From Pseudomonas fragi (GTDB taxonomy: Bacteria > Pseudomonadota > Gammaproteobacteria > Pseudomonadales > Pseudomonadaceae), in the NCBI RefSeq assembly GCF_900105835.1, contig NZ_LT629783.1, positions 372,001 to 436,000 on the forward strand: a DNA stretch of 64,000 nucleotides, given 5' to 3'. Of the stretch, positions 1 to 7,679 are shown one piece after another (within the stretch, counting starts at the first letter, position 1; every line of letters starts with the position of its first letter). The notes under the pieces were generated by a model, which was given only the letters and a program-made list of their open reading frames with translations, did no database searches and was not told the DNA's origin. A program made the translations under genes and the position numbers.

Positions 1-29
1 CGCCCGCAATGGCCGGGCAAGCCATGCGC

Positions 30-401
30 TTAAACCCAGTGAACCGGTGTGTCGACATAGATATGGGTTTGCTTGTGCGCCACAAAGGGCGTGTCGAGCG
101 TGCCCAGGGCAATGGAAACCCAGTCGGCGAATTCACCTTCGCTGCGTGACCAGAACAGGTTGGAACCGCACTTCGAGCAGAACTCGCGCACCACCGTGGC
201 CGAGGAGGGGTAGGCGGTGATCTTGTCGGCACCCTGAAGCACCCGCAGTGCGCTACGCGCAACGCTGGCATAGGAGGCAAAGGCCGCACCGTGGCCTTTG
301 CGACACTGGCCGCAATGGCAATGGCTCACCGCTTTTGGCGCCGTTAGCAGTTCATAGCGCACCGCTGCGCACAGGCAGCTTCCTTGATATCTCTCTGGCA
401 T
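30..401 (-). CDS. GFA/CENP-V family zinc-binding protein
   Basis: A 123-residue protein of the glutathione-dependent formaldehyde-activating (GFA, CENP-V/Mss4 fold) family. Near the N-terminus it shows GSCLCAAVRY, followed by SHCHCGQCRK and then EFCSKCGSNLFW, the cysteine pattern that binds two zincs in this fold. The start is placed at the ATG giving MPERYQ, because family members begin a few residues before the GSCxC motif; an upstream in-frame ATG would add 13 unlikely residues. Most family members have no proven reaction, so the formaldehyde-activating name is not evidence of activity. It stands alone on its strand. Confidence 0.85.
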   Translation of the reverse strand: MPERYQGSCLCAAVRYELLTAPKAVSHCHCGQCRKGHGAAFASYASVARSALRVLQGADKITAYPSSATVVREFCSKCGSNLFWSRSEGEFADWVSIALGTLDTPFVAHKQTHIYVDTPVHWV

Positions 402-468
402 GTGTACGTCCCTGACCCTGAAAAACACGGACTCTAGCACCTCGACGCAATCCCTTGAACGACGTTCG

Positions 469-482
469 CGATGACGTCATCG
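469..482. promoter_or_regulatory. 14-bp perfect palindrome with a TGACGTCA core
   Basis: CGATGACGTCATCG is a perfect palindrome in the gap between the GFA-like gene and the PAS-GGDEF gene, which are divergent. Its place between two divergent starts suits an operator for either gene. No regulator is identified. Confidence 0.3.
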
Positions 483-584
483 ACCAAAATCTGGCGCCAA
501 AAATGCCACATAAAACGCTTATTTGGCCATTAATTTGCTATCAGGCTATGATCAAGGCGTTTTTCCAATTGGACACCCCGAGTT

Positions 585-1448
585 ATGGCCGTTGACCTGC
601 AGGCGCTCTATCCCAAACTGATCCATCTGATGCTGGACACGGTGTTTGTGGTCGACAGGGACAACCGCATTGCCTTTGTCAGTGATGCCTGCCAGGCCCT
701 GCTTGGTTACCGTGCCGACGAGCTTACGGGGGCCTTGATCACGGACTATATCCACCCTGAGGACCTGGCGATTTCGCGCGCCTCCATTGTCCGGGTGATG
801 AATGGCCAGCCCCATGTTGATTTTCGCAACCGCTATATCCGCAAGGATGGCGGGGTTGTGCATATCCTCTGGGCCGCCTTCTGGTCTGAGGATGTCGGTG
901 CGCGGATCGGGGTTGCACGGGACGTGACAGCCTTGAGGGCGGCCGAGGACGAATTGCGCTTTCTGGCCCATCACGACCCGCTGACCCAACTGCCCAACCG
1001 TGCGCTGTTCAATGACCGCCTGGAAACGGCCCTGCGCGCTGCGCGCCGACGCAACAGCACATTGGCCCTGCTGTTTGTGGACATGAATGATTTCAAGGGC
1101 ATCAATGATGTCTACGGGCATGCCATTGGCGATCGCGTGTTGCGCATGGCTGCGCAGCGCCTGCACGGTTGCGTGCGCGAATCGGACACGGTGGCGCGCA
1201 TGGGCGGTGATGAGTTCACTGTGCTGTTGACCGATATCCAGTCAACCGACGATGTGGCCTGGAAGGTCGAACAGATTAGTGTGGCGATGGCCGAGCCGCT
1301 CGGGGCTGAATTCGGCGGGATCCAGATGCCGTCCTGCAGTATCGGCATGGCCTTTTACCCCGTGGACGGGGAGGATGCCGATACGTTGCTCAGCCATGCC
1401 GATGGCGATATGTACCGGATTAAACGGCAACGCTCCAGGGCCGGGTGA
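585..1448 (+). CDS. PAS domain diguanylate cyclase (GGDEF)
   Basis: A 287-residue cytosolic signalling protein with no membrane segment. Residues about 8-120 form a PAS/PAC sensor domain (DxVFVVDRDNRIAFVSDA, then ARDVTALRAAEDELR), and about 121-285 form a GGDEF domain. The catalytic motif GGDEF is intact at 207-211, and the inhibitory-site RxxD is present five residues upstream (R198, D201), so the enzyme should make cyclic di-GMP from GTP and be feedback-inhibited by it. There is no EAL domain. The PAS ligand is not evident. It is monocistronic, with a divergent GFA-like gene upstream. Confidence 0.9.
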   Translation: MAVDLQALYPKLIHLMLDTVFVVDRDNRIAFVSDACQALLGYRADELTGALITDYIHPEDLAISRASIVRVMNGQPHVDFRNRYIRKDGGVVHILWAAFWSEDVGARIGVARDVTALRAAEDELRFLAHHDPLTQLPNRALFNDRLETALRAARRRNSTLALLFVDMNDFKGINDVYGHAIGDRVLRMAAQRLHGCVRESDTVARMGGDEFTVLLTDIQSTDDVAWKVEQISVAMAEPLGAEFGGIQMPSCSIGMAFYPVDGEDADTLLSHADGDMYRIKRQRSRAG

Positions 1449-1586
1449 CAAGGGGCTGGGTACCTGCGGCAAAATGGCCTGATAAATCCCCGGCTGCTCT
1501 CTTCAACTTGTACCTGTGTGCGGCTACTATGCGCGCCCTGATTCTGCCTGGTCGATGCTTGTCTTGAGCCTTGCCTGTCACTTGTT

Positions 1587-1658
1587 CGCCACGTCCGTGG
1601 CGTCGAGGACGCACAATCACACACCCCGGTTTTTCTGTCTCGCCCCGGCCTGTGCCGG
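1587..1658 (+). promoter_or_regulatory. Structured leader upstream of the MFS gene
   Basis: The 270-bp gap before the MFS transporter holds two small hairpins: CGCCAC-GTCC-GTGGCG at its left end and CCGGC-CTGT-GCCGG near its right end. I do not recognise a riboswitch class. It may be a transcribed 5' leader or only spacer. Confidence 0.2.
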
Positions 1659-1721
1659 CAGGTGCCGCTGTGCTTTTGCCCGAGCGGGTTAGCCATTGAT
1701 CAATGAGGTCTAGAGTCAATC

Positions 1722-3023
1722 ATGTCTGTCCAATTGCTGGCGATGGCGCTGGCGCCGTTACTTGGGCTGTTTATCATCAGTATCGGCAACGGCATGCTTG
1801 CCTCGCTGACCACCCTGCGCCTGGACACAATGGGCCAGTCGGCGACCATGGTCGGTATCGTGTCTTCGGCTTATTTTATCGGCCTGACCCTGGGCTCGAT
1901 CTTCAATGACCGGCTGATTGTGCGCATCGGTCATATCCGCGCCTACAGCTGCTTCGCAGCGCTGATTGCCACCTCGATCCTGTTCCAGGGCATGTCATCC
2001 GAACCCTGGACGTGGTTTGTCCTGCGCCTGGTCAATGGCTGGGCCAGCGTCGGCGTGTTCCTGGTGGTGGAAAGCTGGCTGTTGATGGCCGCCGACCCCA
2101 AGATTCGCGGGCGCCTGCTGGCCCTGTACATGATTGCCCTCTACGGTGCGGGGTTGCTGGGGCAGGTCAACCTGGGGGCCATTGCCCTGACCGGTGACAC
2201 GGTGCCCTTTATGATCGCCGCCATTCTGGCTTCGCTGTCGATGTTGCCCATTGTCATGTTGCCGCGGGCAACCCCCATTGTTGAGCGCGCAGAACCGCTG
2301 ATGCCGCTGCAGTTGCTGCGTGCGACGCCCACCGGGGTGATTGGCTGTTTTGGTTCGGGCATTGCGATTGCCGCGGTCTATGCCTTGTTGCCCTTGTACC
2401 TGCAACGTATCGGCCTGGACGTGACCGAAGTGGGGCATATGATGGCCTGGGTGATTCTTGGTGCCATGCTGTTGCAGTACCCGGTCGGGCGCTGGTCGGA
2501 CCATCAGGACCGCCACCTGGTATTGATCGTGCTGGGCGCTGCCTGTGCGCTGCTGTCGCTGATCATCCTGATGCTGCCAGCCGGTTCGCCATTACTGGTG
2601 GTGGCGTTTTTTCTGCTGGGGGGCGGTATCTTCGCGATTTACCCGGTGGCGGTCAGCCATGCGGCGGACCGGGCATCGTCGGGGGCGATCGTGAGCATGA
2701 TCCAGGGTCTGCTGCTGATCAACTCGCTGGGCTGTGCCATCAGCCCGCTGGTGATTTCGCCGCTGATGACCCGGGTCGGCGAAGCCGGGCTGTTCTGGGC
2801 CCTGGCTGCACTGAACGTGGGCCTGGTGCTGCTGTTTGCCTGGCGCCGCGCCAAGGGCTCGGAGCCTGTGACCGCTGCACCCTTTACCGCAGCGGCACAA
2901 ATGTCGGCCGTCGGGGTCGAGATGCGCGTCACCGAAGACCTGGCCCAGGCCGTGCTGGAGCATGAGCGCGAGGTCGATGGTGCGGATCAGGATGAGCAGG
3001 TGGCGATTGTCGGCAAAGCCTGA
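1722..3023 (+). CDS. MFS transporter
   Basis: A 433-residue major facilitator superfamily protein with about 12 hydrophobic segments and a hydrophilic C-terminal tail of about 55 residues. The N-terminal half has the pattern of YcaD-like drug/metabolite MFS proteins (IGNGMLASLTTLRLDTMG, then a Gly-rich loop before FNDRLIVRIGHIRAYS, which matches the family's cytoplasmic loop 2-3). Substrate unknown. It is convergent with the flavoprotein gene on the other strand, whose reading frame runs back across the last 430 bp of this gene. The MFS frame itself ends normally. Confidence 0.85.
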   Translation: MSVQLLAMALAPLLGLFIISIGNGMLASLTTLRLDTMGQSATMVGIVSSAYFIGLTLGSIFNDRLIVRIGHIRAYSCFAALIATSILFQGMSSEPWTWFVLRLVNGWASVGVFLVVESWLLMAADPKIRGRLLALYMIALYGAGLLGQVNLGAIALTGDTVPFMIAAILASLSMLPIVMLPRATPIVERAEPLMPLQLLRATPTGVIGCFGSGIAIAAVYALLPLYLQRIGLDVTEVGHMMAWVILGAMLLQYPVGRWSDHQDRHLVLIVLGAACALLSLIILMLPAGSPLLVVAFFLLGGGIFAIYPVAVSHAADRASSGAIVSMIQGLLLINSLGCAISPLVISPLMTRVGEAGLFWALAALNVGLVLLFAWRRAKGSEPVTAAPFTAAAQMSAVGVEMRVTEDLAQAVLEHEREVDGADQDEQVAIVGKA

Positions 3024-4238
3024 TCCGCAGGGGTACGCAACCACCGGATTCAGCGGGTCCGCCGCCGCCAGCGCCACGTCGCGGTCGGCGATGGGCGGGT
3101 AGATCCACTGGGTGTTGATTTGGGTTTTCAGCGCCTTGCCTTCCTGACGTACCAGCTTGACCTGGCGGTCCCAGCCTTCGGTGAAGACAGCGCCCCAGGC
3201 GCCCAGGTCCAGGCAGGTGACATATTTACTCTGGCGGTAAGGTACCGGCGCCACACCGAGTAACTGGGCGGCGGCGTTATTGCCCGCCGAGCGGCCCAGG
3301 GCAATGGCATGCTGGCAGGTCATCAGTGCATGGTTGCCCAGCTCGTCGCAGGCAGCGAAGGCGCTGTCGCCGGTGGCGAAAACGTTTGGCGAACCGATGA
3401 CCCGCAAATTGGCGTCGACATGCAGGCGGCCCAGCGGATCGCGCTCGGCAGGCACCTGGGCCGTCAGCTCACTGGCCCTGACGCCTGCTGTCCAGACCAC
3501 GGTGGCAGCGTCGATGCGCTTGCCGTCCGCGAGGGTGACGCCGTGCTCGTCCACCGCGACAACCGAACTGGACAGGCACCATTCGACCCCCAGTTCGGCG
3601 GTTGCCTCGGCGATCACCGGGGCGATGGCGGTGCCCATTGAGGCGCCTACACTTTGCCCGCGGTCGATGATGATGACCCGTGGCTGGCAATCGGCACCGA
3701 GGATTTCGCGCAGGCGCGCGGGCATTTCACAGGCCGTTTCGATACCGGTAAAGCCGCCACCTGCAACCACCACCGTGCTGCGTGCCGGAGTGTCGGGCAA
3801 GGCCGCCAGGCGTTGCATATGGGTTTCCAGGCGTTCGGCCTGTTCAATTGAGTCGACATTGAAGGCGTGCGCCTGCAAACCCTCGATATCCGGCAGGTTG
3901 AGTTGGCTGCCGGCCGCCAGCACCAGCGCGCTGTAGCCCAGTGTGGCCGTCATCCCGGCCGGGTCCTGATAAGTGACGGTGTGCTGTGCAACGTCAATCT
4001 GCCGGGCCAGGCCGGGAATGAACTGCACGCCGGTAGCCTCAAACAGCTGGGTCAACGAGGTGCGCATTGTGTGGACCTGCGGTTCATAGAAGCGTGGACG
4101 CACCCTAAGCTCGGCCACAGGGGCGAGTACTTGCACGCTGATGTCCTGGCGGTCGTGCTGGTCGAGCAGGCGCACGGCACTCAGGGCACTCCAGAAACCG
4201 CCGAAGCCTGCGCCGATAATCAAGATAGTCTTTTTCAT
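2592..4238 (-). CDS. NADH dehydrogenase-like FAD oxidoreductase, C-terminally extended
   Basis: An NDH-2-like pyridine nucleotide-disulphide oxidoreductase of the NAD(P)/FAD-dependent class. The FAD-binding GAGFGGFW is at residues 8-15, a second dinucleotide fold is at about 155-165 (VVVAGGGFTGIE), and the FAD-contacting NVFATGDSA is near 290. The conserved fold ends around residue 400 (DPLNPVVA). After that the frame continues for about 147 residues rich in His, Gln, Arg and Gly that are merely the complement of the MFS gene. A TAC codon at residue 402 is one base away from TAA or TAG, so loss of an ancestral stop is likely. It is divergent from an Rrf2 regulator across a palindrome, which points to redox or nitrosative control. 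Confidence 0.8.
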   Translation of the reverse strand: MKKTILIIGAGFGGFWSALSAVRLLDQHDRQDISVQVLAPVAELRVRPRFYEPQVHTMRTSLTQLFEATGVQFIPGLARQIDVAQHTVTYQDPAGMTATLGYSALVLAAGSQLNLPDIEGLQAHAFNVDSIEQAERLETHMQRLAALPDTPARSTVVVAGGGFTGIETACEMPARLREILGADCQPRVIIIDRGQSVGASMGTAIAPVIAEATAELGVEWCLSSSVVAVDEHGVTLADGKRIDAATVVWTAGVRASELTAQVPAERDPLGRLHVDANLRVIGSPNVFATGDSAFAACDELGNHALMTCQHAIALGRSAGNNAAAQLLGVAPVPYRQSKYVTCLDLGAWGAVFTEGWDRQVKLVRQEGKALKTQINTQWIYPPIADRDVALAAADPLNPVVAYPCGSGFADNRHLLILIRTIDLALMLQHGLGQVFGDAHLDPDGRHLCRCGKGCSGHRLRALGAAPGKQQHQAHVQCSQGPEQPGFADPGHQRRNHQRADGTAQRVDQQQTLDHAHDRPRRCPVRRMADRHRVNREDTAPQQKKRHHQ

Positions 4239-4290
4239 AAGTCATTCCCGGGTCATGAGGGGGCTGTGAGCTGTGCCGTTGGGCTGCTCG

Positions 4291-4319
4291 ATAACTACGA
4301 CTATAGTTGTCGTAGTTAT
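4291..4319. promoter_or_regulatory. Candidate Rrf2 operator: 11-bp perfect inverted repeat
   Basis: ATAACTACGAC and GTCGTAGTTAT form a perfect inverted repeat with a 7-bp spacer (TATAGTT), about 50 bp upstream of the flavoprotein start and in the divergent gap with the Rrf2 regulator. The sequence is AT-rich and dyad-symmetric like known Rrf2-family operators. Binding by the neighbouring regulator is inferred from position. Confidence 0.6.
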
Positions 4320-4514
4320 AGATTGGCAAGGCCTGTCCTGCCGGGAATTATTTGTGGTCTGTGTTTTTGATCTGTAAAGACTATTAATTTCAATTAGATG
4401 CAAAGTAATTGAAATGTAATTTGTGAAGAGTAGAAGGCGCTTTTGCCAAGGCTGAATTTGCCTCAACAGGGGGCTGCTGATAGCTTTGTCTGGAATGAAT
4501 CAGTCGGAGTTGAT

Positions 4515-5054
4515 ATGGCGTTCTATAGCGCGGGGGTCGAGTACGGCATCCACTGCCTGTTGTTTCTGGTCGATGATCTGGGCGACAGCCGGGAGGCCAG
4601 TGTGCGCGAGCTCGCCGATCTGCAAGGCGTGCCCCATGAGTACCTGGCGAAGATTTTCACCAAACTGGCCAAGGCCGGGTTGGTGATCGCAACCGAGGGC
4701 GTGCGTGGGGGCTTTAGATTGGGTCGGCTCGCGCAAGAGATCTCGATGCTGGATATCGCCCAGGCCATCGACGGGCGCAAGGCCATGTTCGAGTGTCGCG
4801 AAGTGCGTGGTCGCTGCGCGCTGTTCGAGGGCGACGCGCCGCCGTGGGCAACGCAAGGCACCTGCGCTATTCACGGTGCCATGATCACGGCACAGAAGCG
4901 TATGGAAGAAGCCTTGAGCCAGCAGACCATTCTCGACCTGTCGCGCTCGTTCGGGCGCAAGGCACCCGCGGGGTTTTCCGCGGGGATCAATGAGTGGATG
5001 CAGAGCCGGCGTGGCGGCAGGGGCAATGTGCCGCTGGTGGACGTCAGCGATTGA
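4515..5054 (+). CDS. Rrf2 family transcriptional regulator
   Basis: A 179-residue Rrf2-type winged-helix regulator. The N-terminal domain (AGVEYGIHCLLFLVDD, then VPHEYLAKIFTKLAKAGLV and EGVRGGFRL) is the typical DNA-binding region. Three cysteines in the middle (FECREVRGRC, then GTCAIH) match the Fe-S ligand region of IscR, NsrR and RsrR, so it may sense iron-sulphur status, nitric oxide or redox state. The start is placed at the ATG giving MAFYSAG, which has GGAG six bases upstream; an earlier in-frame ATG adds residues not typical of the family. Likely target: the divergent flavoprotein. Confidence 0.85.
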   Translation: MAFYSAGVEYGIHCLLFLVDDLGDSREASVRELADLQGVPHEYLAKIFTKLAKAGLVIATEGVRGGFRLGRLAQEISMLDIAQAIDGRKAMFECREVRGRCALFEGDAPPWATQGTCAIHGAMITAQKRMEEALSQQTILDLSRSFGRKAPAGFSAGINEWMQSRRGGRGNVPLVDVSD

Positions 5055-5067
5055 CGCCCCCGTGAAT

Positions 5068-5085
5068 GCGCCCCCGAAGGGGCGC
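5068..5085. terminator. Hairpin between convergent genes
   Basis: GCGCCCC-CGAA-GGGGCGC is a perfect 7-bp GC stem with a tetraloop, between the ends of the Rrf2 gene and the DUF1523 gene. There is no strong T-tract, so termination is plausible but not certain. Confidence 0.45.
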
Positions 5086-5090
5086 AGCGA

Positions 5091-5630
5091 TCAGTTGACC
5101 GGCATTTGCGGGCGACGTTTGACGCGACGCTTGATAAAGACGGCAATCACGATCAAAAGCAGTGCCAGCACGCTGAAGAACACCGTGTTGAACCATGGGA
5201 AGGGCTCGTCGCGGCTGTTGGTGGCCTCAATCGCGGTGATATTGGGAAATACCGAGAAGATCTTGATACGCCAGCCGTAGTAGCGGATCAGCGCCAGCTG
5301 GTTGGCATCGCGGGAGTAACCCTGGGCCTTGGCCTGGATATCGGCAGAATCGAACTTGAAATACCAGGGGAAGGACCAGCCGGTGTCTTCGTTGCGATAA
5401 ACCATGACCTCCTTGGTCACCGGATCCTCGGTATTGATGAAGTACACATCGCGGGTCGGGCCGTCGGCCGGGTTTTCTGCGCTGATCACGCCGTTGTGAT
5501 CCATGCGCTTGACCTCAACCCCCGTGACCATCACCACATCGTGCTGGGGCAGAAAGTAAAACAGCCCCAGCGCCACTGCGCCGACTGCCAGCAGGATGAC
5601 TCCCAGAATGATGCCTTTGAGCCATTTCAT
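5091..5630 (-). CDS. DUF1523 family membrane-anchored protein
   Basis: A 179-residue protein with an N-terminal membrane segment (about residues 8-28), a soluble middle domain and a second membrane segment near the C-terminus (about 147-166, FFSVLALLLIVIAVFIKRR). It matches the DUF1523 pattern by its VxGVEVKR stretch, the DVYFINTED segment and a SFPWYFKFDSADIQAKAQ motif. The function of this family is not known. The start at MKWLKG is preferred over an upstream ATG that adds five residues. Residues between the two segments probably lie in the periplasm. Confidence 0.75.
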   Translation of the reverse strand: MKWLKGIILGVILLAVGAVALGLFYFLPQHDVVMVTGVEVKRMDHNGVISAENPADGPTRDVYFINTEDPVTKEVMVYRNEDTGWSFPWYFKFDSADIQAKAQGYSRDANQLALIRYYGWRIKIFSVFPNITAIEATNSRDEPFPWFNTVFFSVLALLLIVIAVFIKRRVKRRPQMPVN

Positions 5631-5793
5631 GCAAAAACCACGCACATATCAATTATTCCTGATGACTGTTGATTGAACTTGCGGCGCAGCTTATCGCAGC
5701 CTGCCCAATGGACTACAAGGCCTGCATGCGCTGGCTACATAATTTGTAGCATTTTAGCTGTGCGTTTGCCCGCAGGCCTGCGCCCCTCTTCTT

Positions 5794-5880
5794 TGTGGGA
5801 GCGAGCCTGCTCGCGATGCTGACGACAAGGTCTGTGAGGTAGATCGTGTCGATACCCTCGCGAGCAGGCTCGCTCCCACA
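5794..5880. repeat. REP doublet (inverted pair)
   Basis: Two REP-like units in inverted orientation (TGTGGGAGCGAGCCTGCTCG and its complement) flank about 40 bp. This is the common Pseudomonas extragenic doublet. It lies downstream of the DUF1615 gene. Confidence 0.85.
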
Positions 5881-5885
5881 GAAAT

Positions 5886-6989
5886 TCAACGGCTGGCCGC
5901 TGCCCGGCTCATGCACCGCTGGCGCCGTTCATCAACCCGCTGGGCAAACCAGGCGGTGGTCAGGTTGCGGGTGATTTTCGGGCTTTGCAGGGTGATGCCC
6001 GGTAATACCGCTCGCGGCAGCGGCTTGCCCTGCTGGCGGTCGGCGAGGGCAAACACGTCCTGGTACAGATCGGTTTCGTTGAACTCCAGGCTGTCGCCTT
6101 TTTCGAGCTGACGGCGGATAGCGTTATGGCTCAGGCCCAACTGCTTGCCAAGGGCGCGTACAGCCAGCTCGGTGGAGCCAACCGCGTAAGAGCCCGGAAT
6201 AGTCAGGTCGCCATCCAGTGCCAGCGGGATGCCAGACACACGGCTGACGGCATTCTGAAAAGCGGCATTGCGGCTGGCGTACCAGCCCGCATTGAAGTCG
6301 GCAAAACGGTACAGCGACTGGTTGTAGCCCACCGGATAGCCGAGCAGGTGAGCGATGCCGAAATACATGCCGCCGCGGCGGGTGAAGACTTCCTGGCGGA
6401 TGGAGCGGGCCACGGGGTAGGGGTAGTCCCGGGCGCGTTTTTCGGCAAAGGCGATACTGACCTGCATCGGCCCACCGGTGTGTACCGGGTTCAAGCCGCC
6501 AAACAGGCTTTTGCCCAGCGGTACCATGCCGATGAAATCATCAAAAATGGCGCTCAACTGGCCTTCGGTGCGGGCCGTGTCCAGGCGTTGATTGTAGGTT
6601 TTGCCGTCGGGAGAGGTGATGTTCAGCGCACTGCGCACCACAAACTCGGGGATATGCAGCTTGCCGGCGCGGCGATTGATTTCACTGCGGGCGATCCTGG
6701 CCAGCCCCGGCACCGGCGGGTCGGCCTGGAAGGTCGACTCCTGCTCGGTCACGGCCAGCACAGAACACAGGTTTTCATCGGTGGGGGCCAGGCCCTGGGC
6801 CGTGAACGCCACCTGGATATCAGTCGCCCAGCCCGCGCGGTCCGCAGTCTTGGCCGGCAGCAGTTGCACGATGCGGGCACGGGTCTGGTCGGGCGTCAGG
6901 CTTGGCAGTGTCTGCGTGCCCTGACTGCTGCAACCTGCCAGTGCCACTAGCGGTATAATCGGTAAAAAACACCTGAAAAATCGATTCAC
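5886..6989 (-). CDS. DUF1615 family lipoprotein
   Basis: A 367-residue lipoprotein: a signal peptide ends in the lipobox LVALAGC, with the lipidated Cys at residue 20. The remainder matches the DUF1615 family (VTEQESTFQADPPVPGL, GGPMQVSIAFA and a RRGGMYFGIAHLLGYP segment). The pattern E-Q-E-S-T-F near residue 85 recalls the catalytic Glu context of lytic transglycosylase-like folds, but activity is unproven. The family is found as a single copy in many Pseudomonas. It is followed downstream by a REP doublet. Confidence 0.8.
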   Translation of the reverse strand: MNRFFRCFLPIIPLVALAGCSSQGTQTLPSLTPDQTRARIVQLLPAKTADRAGWATDIQVAFTAQGLAPTDENLCSVLAVTEQESTFQADPPVPGLARIARSEINRRAGKLHIPEFVVRSALNITSPDGKTYNQRLDTARTEGQLSAIFDDFIGMVPLGKSLFGGLNPVHTGGPMQVSIAFAEKRARDYPYPVARSIRQEVFTRRGGMYFGIAHLLGYPVGYNQSLYRFADFNAGWYASRNAAFQNAVSRVSGIPLALDGDLTIPGSYAVGSTELAVRALGKQLGLSHNAIRRQLEKGDSLEFNETDLYQDVFALADRQQGKPLPRAVLPGITLQSPKITRNLTTAWFAQRVDERRQRCMSRAAASR

Positions 6990-7029
6990 CAGCGTTCAAC
7001 TCCTATTAATGTGCAACTTATCGCAGCGC

Positions 7030-7371
7030 TTAGTCGTCGCGCGTCAGCACTTCCAGCAGTTCGATCTCAAATCGCAGGTTGGAGTTCGGTGTGATATGCG
7101 CGCCCATGCTTCTTTCACCATACGCCAGGTGTGCGGGCACCTGCAGTGTGCGCTTGCCGCCGACCTTCATGCCCATCAGGCCGATGTCCCAACCCTTGAT
7201 CACTCGCCCGGTGCCAATCACGCACTGGAACGGCTTGCCGCGTTGATGCGAAGAGTCAAATACCCTGCCGTCTTCGAGCCAGCCGGTGTAGTGCGTGGTA
7301 ATCAGGGCGCCCTTGACCACGGCTTTACCGTCGCCGGGTAGCAGGTCAGTGATGTGCAGTTCGTCAGTCAT
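7030..7371 (-). CDS. FKBP-type peptidyl-prolyl cis-trans isomerase
   Basis: A 113-residue single-domain FKBP. The family signatures are clear: HYTGWLEDGRVFDSSHQRG, then IGTGRVIKGWDIGLMGMKVG and AHLAYGERSMGAHITPNSNL, covering the hydrophobic pocket residues (Y, F, D, V, I, W, Y and F). It catalyses cis-trans isomerisation of proline peptide bonds. No signal peptide is present with the start at MTDELHIT, so it is cytoplasmic; a longer start would add 23 residues with a hydrophobic stretch but lacks family support. Confidence 0.88.
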   Translation of the reverse strand: MTDELHITDLLPGDGKAVVKGALITTHYTGWLEDGRVFDSSHQRGKPFQCVIGTGRVIKGWDIGLMGMKVGGKRTLQVPAHLAYGERSMGAHITPNSNLRFEIELLEVLTRDD

Positions 7372-7505
7372 GGCGATAAGGCTCAAAAAAAGTAGGATGA
7401 AGGATTGTACAGGGCAGGGGATTTCTTGATCTGAGGGCATTGTTGCAATTTGTATTAATTTTTTTATGTAGGAAAAGGCTCTAAAACAAAGGGATTGCGG
7501 AACTT

Positions 7506-7524
7506 GCGAATGAGGATTGTTGTC
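7506..7524. promoter_or_regulatory. Candidate Fur box 1
   Basis: GCGAATGAGGATTGTTGTC agrees with the 19-bp Fur consensus (GATAATGATAATCATTATC) at 12 positions and lies about 155 bp before the TonB receptor start. Repression by Fur with iron is inferred. Confidence 0.4.
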
Positions 7525-7539
7525 AGCTGCGCTTTACTC

Positions 7540-7558
7540 TCAAATGAGAGTGTTTATC
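7540..7558. promoter_or_regulatory. Candidate Fur box 2
   Basis: TCAAATGAGAGTGTTTATC agrees with the 19-bp Fur consensus at 12 positions, including the TTATC end. It lies 34 bp downstream of the first site, so two Fur dimers could cover the promoter. Confidence 0.5.
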
Positions 7559-7679
7559 ATCGCAGCCCTGGCAGTGCCGGGGAGCGCTAAAAAACGTTGT
7601 GTCCTTTCGAGGTCGTGCGTCAGCGATTTCCAGCCTTTGGCCTGCTGAGCACACTCCATTGTTAAGGGATCAACTGGAC

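Noticed and set aside
1587..1658. Known riboswitch (mini-ykkC or similar) before the MFS gene
   Set aside because: Two hairpins are present but none of the consensus loops of a known class is seen.
5794..5880. CRISPR-like array or phage attachment site
   Set aside because: Only a pair of inverted REP units, no regular spacers.
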